From Nitrospirota bacterium (lineage in GTDB: Bacteria; Nitrospirota; Nitrospiria; Nitrospirales; UBA8639): a DNA stretch of 43,263 nt. The stretch lies in assembly GCA_027623995.1 (NCBI GenBank), contig JAQBUF010000025.1, forward strand, positions 1 to 43,263, written 5' to 3'. Shown piece after piece: positions 32,741-41,567 of this stretch. A program made the translations under genes and the position numbers. Numbering within the stretch: position 1 is the stretch's first letter; the number at the start of each line of letters is the position of its first letter. A model generated the notes under the pieces. That model saw nothing but the letters and a program-made list of their open reading frames with translations, made no database searches and was not told the origin of the DNA.

Positions 32741-33304
32741 ATGAGCAAAGGCGCAAACCAAAAAATGATCCGATTGATAACTGTCGCAGCTATAGGGTTG
32801 GGGCTTTCAGCTTGTGGTGAAGAGAAGCCTCTTATGCCACCACCACCACCACCACCAGAATATGCCGACAAGCACATGCCTGATGGGTATTGGGGTAATC
32901 CAGATGTCCTTGAAGAAGGAAAAGCGATTTTTACTGGAGCGCAAAATATTGATGTGAATTGTGCCAGTTGCCATGGAAAAGATGGAAAGCCGGTTAAGGC
33001 GGGAGCGCGTGATTTCCGTCAGGGTGAGCACATGGCAAAGTTTTCAGACGCCCAATGGTTCTGGCGCATATCCGAAGGCATCAAGGGAACAAAAATGAAA
33101 GCCTGGAAGAGCAAGCTTTCAGAAGAGGCAATCTGGAAAGTGATTGTCTTTGAGGCGTCGTTTGGGTTGCCGGGGCAGGAATATAGTGTCGCCGAAAAGA
33201 AATGGGTCCCTGCTGGCACGGCCAAGTCTGCCGAGGAGGTTGCCAGTGAGCCTGTAAAAGGTGAAGCAACGGAAGAAGCTCCAACTGAAGAAGCTCCGAA
33301 GTAG
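32741..33304 (+). CDS. Mono-heme cytochrome c lipoprotein
   Basis: A 187-residue exported protein. The signal segment IRLITVAAIGLGLSAC ends in a lipobox with C25 as the lipidated residue. Then come a run of seven prolines (encoded by seven CCA triplets, 32837-32857) and one class I heme site, C74-A-S-C77-H78, in VNCASCHGKDGKPVKAG. A methionine in GTKMKAWKSKLSEEAIW could be the sixth ligand. The C-terminal 40 residues are Glu/Ala/Pro-rich. It probably shuttles electrons at the outer face of the inner membrane for the complex encoded downstream. The start is the ATG at 32741, with a G-rich ribosome binding site. Confidence 0.88.
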   Translation: MSKGANQKMIRLITVAAIGLGLSACGEEKPLMPPPPPPPEYADKHMPDGYWGNPDVLEEGKAIFTGAQNIDVNCASCHGKDGKPVKAGARDFRQGEHMAKFSDAQWFWRISEGIKGTKMKAWKSKLSEEAIWKVIVFEASFGLPGQEYSVAEKKWVPAGTAKSAEEVASEPVKGEATEEAPTEEAPK

Positions 33305-33340
33305 CACGCGGCAATTAAATATATTTTTGTCTCATTAAAA

Positions 33341-33348
33341 AAGGAGGG
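33341..33348 (+). promoter_or_regulatory. Ribosome binding site fixing a TTG start
   Basis: AAGGAGGG lies 9 bp before TTG at 33358. No ATG is found at suitable distance, and the TTG opens directly into a signal-like sequence (MKTLTRSLFIF). Confidence 0.85.
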
Positions 33349-33357
33349 CCACGACCC

Positions 33358-35073
33358 TTGAAAACCTTAACCCGCAGTCTTTTTATATTTCTAGGACTTG
33401 TGATTGGTGGTGGGGCTATTGCCTATGCGCAGGTTCCACCTGCTCCCCTTGTGGAGTTTCCTTATACAGGAAATAGGACAGCGGTGTGGATCGTGGCGCA
33501 GCTTCACATTTTGTTTGCGGCCTTTATCCTTGGGGCTCCTATCTTTGCGGTGGTGTCTGAATGGCTAGGATATAAAAACCAGGATCCGAAGTATGACCGC
33601 CTGGCGAAAGAGGTCACGAAGGTCACGGTTATTCTTTATAGTATGACCGCGTTGACCGGTGGTCTCTTTATTTTTGTGTTGTTGGCAGCCTATCCTGATT
33701 TCACCACGTGGCTTATTTCACATTTCTTCGTGATTTTCGCTATCGTCTATCCTCTCCTGTTTATTCTTGAAACCTTCATTCTGTACACATACTTTTACTC
33801 CTGGGACTCCATGAAGGGACCGCAGAAAGCTCGACATATTGCTCTTGGGGTTCTTTTAAATATCGTGGGGACCGTGACCTTATTTGCCATCGACGGACCA
33901 ACTTCATTTATGAATACCCCGGCAAAAGCCGTTGAGGGGCTTTCATTAGTCGAATATATCCAGACGGCCGGACTCTGGGACAAAATGGCTAACTTTAGTT
34001 GGATGCCTTTAAATCTCCACCGAATGGTTGGCAATGTCACATTTGGAGGATTTATCGCAGGCCTCATTGCGGCATATATGTATATGGGAGCCAAGACGGA
34101 TGAAGATCGCTCCTATTATGATTGGATGGGGTTTGTGGGAAATATGATCGGTGTGGGAGCACTTTTGTTTCTTCCTTTCATGGGGTATCTCTTGGCTTAC
34201 GAACTCTGTGATTATGACGCCTCCATCTGCCCATATATGATGGCTGATCAGCTCTCCATGTTCTTCGAAATGCAAGGAGCCATGGTTGGGTTAATATTTT
34301 TAGCCAGTAACTATTATATCTGGCTCAGTATGAAACGGATTCAGGGCGTAGAAAAGGTCCGTATGTCTGGAATGGTCATGATTGCCGTTCTGCTGATCCC
34401 TGCTGTGATGGGAGTGGCATGGAAAATGTTCCCACCGCCGGAGTGGCAATCATTATTATTCTTAGCGGCATTAGTGTTTTTACCTCCCATATTAAGTCGG
34501 CTTCCTGGCCTTCGGTTTACCGTGTCGGCGTTCACAATGATTAAGGTTGGGTTTTTGATGATTGTTGTGGCCGATGCCATATGGATGACACCCCATGGAT
34601 TTGTGGCTACTCAAGCGATGGCTACAGAGCATAACGAATTGCCGTCATGGGCCAGTGAGTTGGCCCTCATGCCGGCCAAAAACGCCGCCGCGTTTACCTT
34701 GGTATTTCTCACGATTGTGAATTACATCTTATATAACCGAGCCATCCGGCAAGGAACCATTATCTGGGGGAAAATAGATTTTGCTTCCCAGTTTGTGTTG
34801 ATCTTTTTGGCCTTTAGCGCCATTTGGACCATGGGCCTCATGGGTACCGTGCGGTCGCTCACACGAAAATATTTCCATGTCTATAATTTGGTGCCTGATT
34901 TTACGCCAGAGGCGTTTACGCCGACCCTCTCGTATTCTGCATGGTGGATTACTGGGGTGACGATTGTATTTTTTGCCGTCGTCAGTTTTTCCATCATGGT
35001 GACGTTGAGGCCTGGTAGTGGGCAAAAGGCTGATGCTCCTCAAGGGATTCCGGTTCCTGCCGGAGGCAAATAG
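33358..35073 (+). CDS. Cytochrome bd subunit I-like protein (CydA-like 1)
   Basis: A 571-residue polytopic protein starting at TTG. An N-terminal segment (LTRSLFIFLGLVIGGGAIAYA) looks like a cleavable signal or an extra helix. The core resembles CydA: H50 in W-I-V-A-Q-L-H-I-L-F-A-A (heme b595 ligand position), E138 in F-I-L-E-T-F-I-L...S-W-D, H221 in L-N-L-H-R-M-V-G-N (heme b558 ligand position), and a methionine in MQGAMVGLIFLASNYYIW. The quinol-loop motif GRQPW of true CydA is not found; the place reads W-M-T-P-H-G-F. No CydB is nearby. CydA-like proteins of this sort are discussed as possible terminal oxidase components in Nitrospira. Paralogue of the gene at 38947. Confidence 0.85.
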   Translation: MKTLTRSLFIFLGLVIGGGAIAYAQVPPAPLVEFPYTGNRTAVWIVAQLHILFAAFILGAPIFAVVSEWLGYKNQDPKYDRLAKEVTKVTVILYSMTALTGGLFIFVLLAAYPDFTTWLISHFFVIFAIVYPLLFILETFILYTYFYSWDSMKGPQKARHIALGVLLNIVGTVTLFAIDGPTSFMNTPAKAVEGLSLVEYIQTAGLWDKMANFSWMPLNLHRMVGNVTFGGFIAGLIAAYMYMGAKTDEDRSYYDWMGFVGNMIGVGALLFLPFMGYLLAYELCDYDASICPYMMADQLSMFFEMQGAMVGLIFLASNYYIWLSMKRIQGVEKVRMSGMVMIAVLLIPAVMGVAWKMFPPPEWQSLLFLAALVFLPPILSRLPGLRFTVSAFTMIKVGFLMIVVADAIWMTPHGFVATQAMATEHNELPSWASELALMPAKNAAAFTLVFLTIVNYILYNRAIRQGTIIWGKIDFASQFVLIFLAFSAIWTMGLMGTVRSLTRKYFHVYNLVPDFTPEAFTPTLSYSAWWITGVTIVFFAVVSFSIMVTLRPGSGQKADAPQGIPVPAGGK

Positions 35074-35094
35074 TAATTCTGGAGAAAGAAAACA

Positions 35095-35901
35095 ATGGCT
35101 GAGCAAAGTTTGACTCGGAACATTATGAAAAAAGGCGTGATTGGTGTTGTCGTAGGGATCATTTTGGTGGTCGCGGCGCGGGCTACTCATTTCCCTGAAG
35201 TTTTCCAGTTCATGTTCTTTCTGTATGCAATGTTGGGAGCGCTGGTCTTTATTTTATTAGATGCTCCAACCATGCCACGCCTTGAAGGTGCAAAGGCGGT
35301 CATCGGGTTGATCATATTTTATGCGGTCCTGTCAGGGGCCTACATTGGTGGAGCGAGTATCTTGCCCCAGTATGACCCTGAGGATGAAAAAGGGAAAATT
35401 GACAAAGTTCTGAAAATGCGAAAAGCCATGAGCGAGCAGGGTAAAGCCGAAGAGTTGATAGCTCGAGCTAAAGAGTTGAACGACCGAGCGGCTTCGATTG
35501 AAAAGCAATTGCAATCGCTTGGTGGTGGTGCGGTGGTGGTGGATGATGCGGCTGGTTCGTCTTCTGGCGCAGCCTCAGGTGATTTGGTCGCTCTTGGAAA
35601 AGAGCAGTGGGAGTTGCAGGAATGTTACAACTGTCACAAACTCTTTGGCCAAGGTGGCAAAAAACGCGGCCCAATATTAGACAATATTGGAAACCTTATG
35701 AAACCCGAAGAGCTTCGTGAAAAGATTTTAGATCCGAAGAGCTGGAAGGCGGAGGGTTTTGACAAGCAATACGAAAAAGGCAAAATGCCTGACAAGTACA
35801 AAGATTTGATGTTCAAGGCAGAAGTTGATGCCCTCGTGGCTTTTCTTGCGACGTTGAAAGATGCCTCGGTCAATACGCCGAAGCCAATCAAGATGAAATA
35901 A
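35095..35901 (+). CDS. Membrane-anchored cytochrome c
   Basis: A 268-residue protein with membrane segments at about 13-28, 36-56 and 66-88, a charged coiled-coil-like stretch (about 95-142), a Gly/Ser/Ala linker, and a C-terminal cytochrome c domain with one heme site C177-Y-N-C180-H181 (LQECYNCHKLFGQGGKKRGPILDNIG). A methionine in KGKMPDKYKDLMF is a likely axial ligand. The layout suggests the cytochrome c subunit of a bc-type complex, between CydA-like 1 and the Rieske gene; gaps are 21 and 24 bp. It may play the part of cytochrome c1. Confidence 0.88.
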   Translation: MAEQSLTRNIMKKGVIGVVVGIILVVAARATHFPEVFQFMFFLYAMLGALVFILLDAPTMPRLEGAKAVIGLIIFYAVLSGAYIGGASILPQYDPEDEKGKIDKVLKMRKAMSEQGKAEELIARAKELNDRAASIEKQLQSLGGGAVVVDDAAGSSSGAASGDLVALGKEQWELQECYNCHKLFGQGGKKRGPILDNIGNLMKPEELREKILDPKSWKAEGFDKQYEKGKMPDKYKDLMFKAEVDALVAFLATLKDASVNTPKPIKMK

Positions 35902-35925
35902 AATTCATAAGGTTTTTATCATCGT

Positions 35926-36870
35926 ATGCAACCAAAACTAGCAGCCAAAGCACGGTGTTCTGACGGAGAAGTTGGGAAGATTTCTAAGGTTATTGTTGAC
36001 CCCATTTCTCACGAAATCAGTCATGTGGTCGTGAGCGAGTACGGCGGTCAGCGAATGGATCGGCAAGTTCCGATTGGTCAGGTCCAAGAAGTTCCTAATG
36101 AAGAAGAAATTGTCCTGCGGTGCTCATCGTCGGAGTTTGGGCAATTTCCCGTATTGGACCGTGATTGCTACGTCACGATACACGATTGTGAAATAGCTCA
36201 CCTCGAAGACAATTTGCATGTGGAGCCTGGGGAAGTTCTCGTTCCCTACCCAAGGCTTGAGCACGGCGTTCCCCGACGAAACTTTTTCGCCAATATGACC
36301 CATGCGATCGGTGCTTTAATTGCTTTGCCATTCGCATTTCCCGTGCTGAAATATATCATGAAGCCAATGTACCAGCCCTATGATAATTCATGGTTCGGCG
36401 TGGGCAATGTTCAGAAAATTCAAAAAGAAAATATTGGCTACCAGTTTAAGTTTACTCGGGGATTCAAGGAAGCGTTTATGCCCGAGCAGCAAGTAGAAAA
36501 AAATATTTGGATAGTAAAGGCGACGGAGGGAGTCCGGAAAGCCGTCTATGATGGAAAAGACAAAAAGTTCTACGACAATAAAGGGGATGTCGTATGGGTG
36601 AATAAAGCCAATAACCCGTTTATTGGTTTTTCTGGGAAATGTCCACATTTAGGGTGTGGATATAAATGGCGAAAAACAAAGAACTTCCCGGATGGTGTGT
36701 TTCTGTGTCCCTGTCATCTGAGTATTTATGATGAAGCCGGGAGAGTGGTGGATGGTCCAGCGCCCAGGGCCTTGGATGTCTTGCCGATGGAAGTGAATGC
36801 GGCTGGAGAAGTCAGAATCATTGATATTGAATATAAAGCCGGTGTCAAAAACCAAATTCGACTCACTTAA
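35926..36870 (+). CDS. Rieske iron-sulfur protein with N-terminal PRC-barrel-like domain
   Basis: A 314-residue protein. Residues about 1-80 (ARCSDGEVGKISKVIVDPIS, then HVVVSEYGGQRMDRQVPIGQV) look like a PRC-barrel, normally a cytoplasmic or chaperone-like domain. A membrane helix (ALIALPFAFPVLKYIMKP, about 130-147) follows. The Rieske domain is C-terminal, with C239-P-H241-L-G-C244 and C261-P-C263-H264, giving two Cys and two His ligands of the 2Fe-2S cluster plus the usual disulfide pair. It should accept electrons from quinol at the Qo site of the cytochrome b next door. Ordinary Rieske proteins of about 180 residues lack the front domain. Confidence 0.9.
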   Translation: MQPKLAAKARCSDGEVGKISKVIVDPISHEISHVVVSEYGGQRMDRQVPIGQVQEVPNEEEIVLRCSSSEFGQFPVLDRDCYVTIHDCEIAHLEDNLHVEPGEVLVPYPRLEHGVPRRNFFANMTHAIGALIALPFAFPVLKYIMKPMYQPYDNSWFGVGNVQKIQKENIGYQFKFTRGFKEAFMPEQQVEKNIWIVKATEGVRKAVYDGKDKKFYDNKGDVVWVNKANNPFIGFSGKCPHLGCGYKWRKTKNFPDGVFLCPCHLSIYDEAGRVVDGPAPRALDVLPMEVNAAGEVRIIDIEYKAGVKNQIRLT

Positions 36871-36894
36871 CTTGTATACTTCATTAAGGGTTTC

Positions 36895-38007
36895 ATGAAC
36901 GGCCAAGATAATTCAGGCAACGAATCAAATGTGTTTGAAAAAGTCGTGGACTTTGTCGACGAGCGAGTTGGTTTAAAAACCATTCAAGCTAAAATGCTCA
37001 ATGAGCCTGTCCCTGGTGGCTCTCGTTGGGCTTATGCATTTGGCTCGGTTCTGCTTTTCATTTTTATCTTGCAGGTCGTCACGGGCATCTTGTTGATGTT
37101 TTATTATGTGCCCAGTACGGACCATGCGTACGCCAGTACTCAATACATTATCCATGAAGTGGATTACGGATGGTTCCTACTGAGCTATCATTTCTGGGGA
37201 TCATCAGCCATGGTGGTGATGGTCTTTGCCCATATGTCTCAGGTATTTCTTTGGGGAGCCTATAAGAAGCCGCGTGAATTGGTGTGGTTGGTGGGGCTCG
37301 CCCTCTTTGGGATAGTCATGGCGTTTGGGTTTACTGGATATCTTCTCCCTTGGGACCAAAGAGCCTTCTGGGCCACGGTGGTGGGCGTCGAAATTATGGA
37401 CAAATCCCCTCTCATTGGGGATTTTATGGCTCGATTTTTAAAGGGTGGACCCACCCCAGGCCAAATGACTATCAGTAGATTTTTTGTGATCCACGTGATG
37501 GTACTTCCAGCCGCGTTGATGGGTTTAGCTGGTCTCCATATCTTTTTATTCCGTAAGGCAGGACCTGCAGGACCATTCAGGGGCACCCCTGAAGAACTCA
37601 AAGCCAAAACGGACTATTTTTTCCCAAGGCAGATCTGGAAAGATATCGTGGCAATGGCCACAGTATTCTTGATTATTTGCAGTTTGGCCTTTTTTGAACC
37701 TGTGGTGTTGCTTGAAGAGGCCACTCCAGACCCTGGTGATTACCATCCAGAGCCAGAATGGTACTTTTTGTTCCTCTTCCAGCTACTGCGTCTTAAAATG
37801 TTTGGGGGGGAACTGGGGCAACTGATGGGAGCCATCGTTCTCCCTGGTGCATTTATGGCATTATTGGCAGCGCTACCATTTATTGATACAAGTCCAGAGC
37901 GAAATATTTTTAAACGTCCGGTGTCTTTGATTGCCTGGATTCTTGTGATGCTCATGATTTTGGTCTTTACTGTTTCGGCAATTATCAATAGAGATTTCCT
38001 GCACTAA
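36895..38007 (+). CDS. Cytochrome b, b6/subunit IV fused type
   Basis: A 370-residue polytopic cytochrome b. The heme histidine pairs are H99/H113 and H200/H215; the second pair has 14 residues between, as in cytochrome b6, while mitochondrial cytochrome b has 13. The b6-like half (GFTGYLLPWDQRAFWATVVG) is joined to a subunit IV-like half with the Qo motif P-E-W-Y (287-290) in DYHPEPEWYFLFLFQLLR. It catalyses quinol oxidation together with the Rieske protein. The hydrophilic N-terminus (1-40) resembles that of bacterial bc proteins (VGLKTIQAKMLNEPVPGG). It starts 24 bp after the Rieske gene. Confidence 0.95.
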   Translation: MNGQDNSGNESNVFEKVVDFVDERVGLKTIQAKMLNEPVPGGSRWAYAFGSVLLFIFILQVVTGILLMFYYVPSTDHAYASTQYIIHEVDYGWFLLSYHFWGSSAMVVMVFAHMSQVFLWGAYKKPRELVWLVGLALFGIVMAFGFTGYLLPWDQRAFWATVVGVEIMDKSPLIGDFMARFLKGGPTPGQMTISRFFVIHVMVLPAALMGLAGLHIFLFRKAGPAGPFRGTPEELKAKTDYFFPRQIWKDIVAMATVFLIICSLAFFEPVVLLEEATPDPGDYHPEPEWYFLFLFQLLRLKMFGGELGQLMGAIVLPGAFMALLAALPFIDTSPERNIFKRPVSLIAWILVMLMILVFTVSAIINRDFLH

Positions 38008-38013
38008 ACCGTT

Positions 38014-38874
38014 ATGTCAAATGTCAAACTAGGGCTACTTGTTTTTTGGCCTACTTTTTGGACTGGCTTTCCCATAAAAATGGTGATTGTCCTTCTCCTT
38101 TTGGCTGCCCATATTCATCCATGGGAAGGAATTGGTCTTGAGGCATTGTTGTTTCTTTCCATTCCTATCGACATTTGGGCGCTTGGTCTATGCGCACGGA
38201 CCGTTTTTCTTGAAAGACTGAGTATTGATTCACCAAAAGGCATGGGCCTTCGTTTATGGGCGCAATGGGCGCTTTTTTCCGCTATCTATCTTCCTCTTTT
38301 ATATTTTGTCGTAGGCGGCGCGAAAGCCCTTGCCAAATCGGCGACCCACGCGACAGTCCAATTTGTGGAAGAAAGTTTCATGGTCATTCCCGTTGCGGAA
38401 AAAATTACCATTGAGTTGCTCATGTGGGCGACGCCGACAACGCTCGTCCTGATTGCCATGCTGTATGGATGGATGTTTGGTCTAGGCACCTTGGCTCAAC
38501 GACAGGTTCGTGCCTCAACGGCAGTTAATGGTTCTTTCCAGGACATTGTGTATCAATGGGATGCCATCCGAATTCCCAAAGACCAACCGCTGCTATTAAC
38601 TGCCTTTATGGGAGCCGGAGTGGTGGTGGTTTTCCTGTTTTGGAATTTGATCCCAGTGAGCACTCATCATCCACATGAAGAATACCAATTCATTGATATT
38701 AAAAAAGTTGAAAAGAAAATTGTTCCTAAAGAGGCCATCAAAACTGCGGAGAATGTTTTGGCTCGTGCGGAAGCCACAATAAAGGAGTTAGAAAAAGAGA
38801 ACTCTGGAGTTGAGAAACCTAAGAACGATAAAGCCCAGGCGGGCAAGGAAGAATCAAAACCTTCACCCAAATAA
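38014..38874 (+). CDS. Unknown membrane protein of the respiratory operon
   Basis: A 286-residue protein that I do not recognise, 6 bp after the cytochrome b stop. About five membrane segments are visible (roughly 5-33, 41-62, 80-104, 132-158 and 193-212), then a hydrophilic tail with helix-forming charged text (KKVEKKIVPKEAIKTAENVL, ATIKELEKENSG) and a Lys/Glu/Pro-rich end. No heme c site is present. Several histidines lie near membrane borders (AAHIHPWEG at 31-39, STHHPHEEY at 217-224), which could bind metal or heme. Its fixed place between cytochrome b and CydA-like 2 suggests a subunit or assembly factor of the same complex. Confidence 0.8.
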   Translation: MSNVKLGLLVFWPTFWTGFPIKMVIVLLLLAAHIHPWEGIGLEALLFLSIPIDIWALGLCARTVFLERLSIDSPKGMGLRLWAQWALFSAIYLPLLYFVVGGAKALAKSATHATVQFVEESFMVIPVAEKITIELLMWATPTTLVLIAMLYGWMFGLGTLAQRQVRASTAVNGSFQDIVYQWDAIRIPKDQPLLLTAFMGAGVVVVFLFWNLIPVSTHHPHEEYQFIDIKKVEKKIVPKEAIKTAENVLARAEATIKELEKENSGVEKPKNDKAQAGKEESKPSPK

Positions 38875-38946
38875 GTTCAGCTATAATGACCATCGAGAAC
38901 TTGATCTTTACCAGCTAATAGGTGACACATCGATGAGGGACCACAC

Positions 38947-40824
38947 ATGAAAAGCCGAGGCACAGTAGAAAACCTTCAGTCATGGTTGCCAAAGGTGAAA
39001 CATTCATCCCTCTCCGGATGGAGTGTCTTTTGGGTTTTGCTCCTTCTCCCAGCGTTCGTCTGGGCTCAAGATGCTGCAACGCAAGCGATGTCTGTCGAGT
39101 ACCGCGATATTCCATGGATTGGAAGCCGGAACCTTGTGTGGATCGTGGCCCAACAACATTTACTGTTAGCGGGCTTTGTGCTTGGAGTGCCAATCTTTGC
39201 TTGGATTTGTGAAATTGTTGGATGGAGATCAAAAGAACCTCGCTATGACAAACTGGCAAAAGAATTTACAAAACTCCTGACATCGGCCTATGCGACCACT
39301 GCCTTGTTTGGAGGGATTCTTCTCTTTCTCTTGATTGGCCTCTACCCAAAATTGATGGCCTATTTGTCAGATGTCTTTTTCCCTTCGTTTATTGCCTACT
39401 GCATTTTGTTCCTTCTTGAGACCGCCACACTCTACATTTATTGGTACGGGTGGGATGCTTTGCAGGGAAACAAGAAGGGCCTACATATATTTTTGGGGTT
39501 TCTCCTGAATTTATTTGCTCTCGGGATCATGATTGTTCCCAATAGTTGGGCCACGTTCCAAGCTAGTCCTGTGGTGCTTGGGGACGGAACGGCCATCGAA
39601 AGAGCTTGGACAGCCATGCAAAATCCAACATGGTGGCCGGTAAATATCCATCGTCTCATCGCTAATGTGGTGTTGGGGGGATTCATTTGTGGTGCGTATG
39701 CTGGTGTCCGATACCTTCTTGCTCAAACGAAGGAGGAAAAAGACCATTATGATTGGATGGGTTATGTCGGAAACTTCATCGGCGTGTTTGGCATGCTTCC
39801 ACTTCCCTTTGCTGGATACTGGCTCATGCGGGAGGTGTATCAATATAACCAACAGATGGGTATTACCCTCATGGGAGGGTTCTTGGCTTGGCTCTTTATC
39901 TTGCAGGCCATGCTCATAGGTGTCCTCTTCCTTGGGGCCAATTATTATTTCTGGATGGGAATTGCCTATCGAATCCCCGGCTCAGCGCAAAGCTATAAAC
40001 GCCCCATTCTCGCGATGTTGGTCGTGCTCATGGTGTGTCTTGGTGTGTGGATGACCCCGCATTCGTTGGTAGCGAGCTTGGCTGAGGCTCAACTCATGGG
40101 GGGAACTCATCACCCACTTCTTGGGGTGTTTGGCGTGATGTCTGCCAAGATGACCGTCTCGAACCTTATGATATTGGTCACCTTCATGAGTTTCATTATG
40201 TATTGGCGGGCCGGTAAACAGGAGACGGCAGCCTGGGCCAAAGTCGCCAAAGCCGTCATGGGTGCATTACTGGCTATTGGTGGCATAGCGGTTGTTGTGC
40301 TTGGTGTGTGGGGGTACTTCGTTCCAGCCATTATTCGGATTAATTATTTCTCCGTCGCCCAGGTGCTCATCGTCTTGTTTATCATGGTCACGTTTACACC
40401 GTTGACGGCATTGCTCATGAAGAGTGCCAAAACGACCACTGAAATGGTCTGGGGCCAAATGCCAATTCGTGCTGGCTATGCCTTGGTATTAAACGCGGTC
40501 ATGGTGATCCTGTTGATGTCCCTCATGGGATATGCCCGATCATCCTCTCGTGTGCATTGGCATATATATGGCGTGATGAGAGATACATCTGAATATGCAT
40601 ACTCTCCTGCATTAGGGTATGCCGCGGCATTTATGTCACTGAATACCTTTCTCTTCTGTTTACTCGTGTCGTTCATCTTCTGGGTAGCGACAATGGGGGA
40701 TAAGGTCAAAAAAGGACCTGAACAGGGTCAAGCCGCAGAGGACCCAACAAAGATTTCTGGTGGAGTCACTCCTGCAATGGCAGGTGGCGCACCACGAGTG
40801 GGTGAAGAGACTTTAAAAATATAG
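38947..40824 (+). CDS. Cytochrome bd subunit I-like protein (CydA-like 2)
   Basis: A 625-residue polytopic protein with GAGGGA before the ATG. It is a paralogue of CydA-like 1: NLVWIVAQQHLLLAGFVLGV matches TAVWIVAQLHILFAAFILGA, and K-x-P-R-Y-D-K-L-A-K-E-F-T-K is shared. It also has a hydrophobic signal-like N-terminus (VFWVLLLLPAFVWA). Putative ligands are H71, E158 (L-L-E-T-A-T-L-Y), H235 (V-N-I-H-R-L-I-A-N) and a methionine in LQAMLIGVLFLGANYYFW. The GRQPW quinol loop is again absent (G-V-W-M-T-P-H-S). The protein has additional membrane segments towards the C-terminus (about 12-14 in total) and a polar tail. A terminal oxidase or electron-transfer role is inferred. Confidence 0.85.
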   Translation: MKSRGTVENLQSWLPKVKHSSLSGWSVFWVLLLLPAFVWAQDAATQAMSVEYRDIPWIGSRNLVWIVAQQHLLLAGFVLGVPIFAWICEIVGWRSKEPRYDKLAKEFTKLLTSAYATTALFGGILLFLLIGLYPKLMAYLSDVFFPSFIAYCILFLLETATLYIYWYGWDALQGNKKGLHIFLGFLLNLFALGIMIVPNSWATFQASPVVLGDGTAIERAWTAMQNPTWWPVNIHRLIANVVLGGFICGAYAGVRYLLAQTKEEKDHYDWMGYVGNFIGVFGMLPLPFAGYWLMREVYQYNQQMGITLMGGFLAWLFILQAMLIGVLFLGANYYFWMGIAYRIPGSAQSYKRPILAMLVVLMVCLGVWMTPHSLVASLAEAQLMGGTHHPLLGVFGVMSAKMTVSNLMILVTFMSFIMYWRAGKQETAAWAKVAKAVMGALLAIGGIAVVVLGVWGYFVPAIIRINYFSVAQVLIVLFIMVTFTPLTALLMKSAKTTTEMVWGQMPIRAGYALVLNAVMVILLMSLMGYARSSSRVHWHIYGVMRDTSEYAYSPALGYAAAFMSLNTFLFCLLVSFIFWVATMGDKVKKGPEQGQAAEDPTKISGGVTPAMAGGAPRVGEETLKI

Positions 40825-40891
40825 GGCACGAATTCGCCCCGTAACTCGGTAAAATGGTGTTTTTGAATTTACCTAACCTGAGCGAGGACAT

Positions 40892-41512
40892 ATGAGCGAA
40901 GTTGCGTTACTCCAATTAATTGGTCTCATCGTCGTAGGACTTGGGGTCTTCATACTGCTCTTCATCAAAGGAAAATTCCTCAGGGTTGTTGGGTTTGTCA
41001 TCATTGTCCTTGGGGGCTTTAGTTTAATTGCCTTGAGTGTCCCTCAAATGGCGTCATTGCCACCTGCTATCGAAACCTTCGATATCACCAAAGTCAAAAC
41101 GGCTGATGATTTGGCATCCATTGGGCAAAAGATTTTCTTTAGTAAAGGCCAATGTGCCTTATGTCACTCCATTGGTCCAAGTGAATCATCGAGGTGTCCT
41201 GATTTAAATGGAATTGGAGCGAAACTTGCTCCAGAGTTTATCTATGAAAGTCTGACGCAGCCTCAAGCGTATATCTATTTGGACTTCCGGCATGGTGGTG
41301 TACCTGAGGAATATCCAGCCCGGATGCCATATATTAATAAGAACCCGATTGCCTTGTCTGAGCAAGAGATTTATTCAGTCATTGCGTTCCTCCAAAAAAT
41401 GAGCGGCGAACCCATCAGTATCAAAGTCGAGGATGTTCTTCGTGAGAGTGGAGGGGGAGAGATGAAGGTCGCGTCCGTAGCAGTTCATGGAACATCCTCA
41501 ACGAATGACTAA
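40892..41512 (+). CDS. Membrane-anchored mono-heme cytochrome c
   Basis: A 206-residue protein with two N-terminal membrane helices (about 4-26 and 31-50) and one heme site, C88-A-L-C91-H92, in FSKGQCALCHSIGPSESSRCPDLNG. A methionine in YPARMPYINKNPIALSEQE is the likely axial ligand; the spacing is normal for a class I cytochrome c. The C-terminal 35 residues are variable. It lies between CydA-like 2 (67-bp gap) and another cytochrome c (55-bp gap). GAGCGAGGA precedes the start. Confidence 0.9.
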   Translation: MSEVALLQLIGLIVVGLGVFILLFIKGKFLRVVGFVIIVLGGFSLIALSVPQMASLPPAIETFDITKVKTADDLASIGQKIFFSKGQCALCHSIGPSESSRCPDLNGIGAKLAPEFIYESLTQPQAYIYLDFRHGGVPEEYPARMPYINKNPIALSEQEIYSVIAFLQKMSGEPISIKVEDVLRESGGGEMKVASVAVHGTSSTND

Positions 41513-41567
41513 TGGTTTCTGGTCATCGATATTGCTGTTATTGAATTTTCACCCTGGAGCCTGACAT

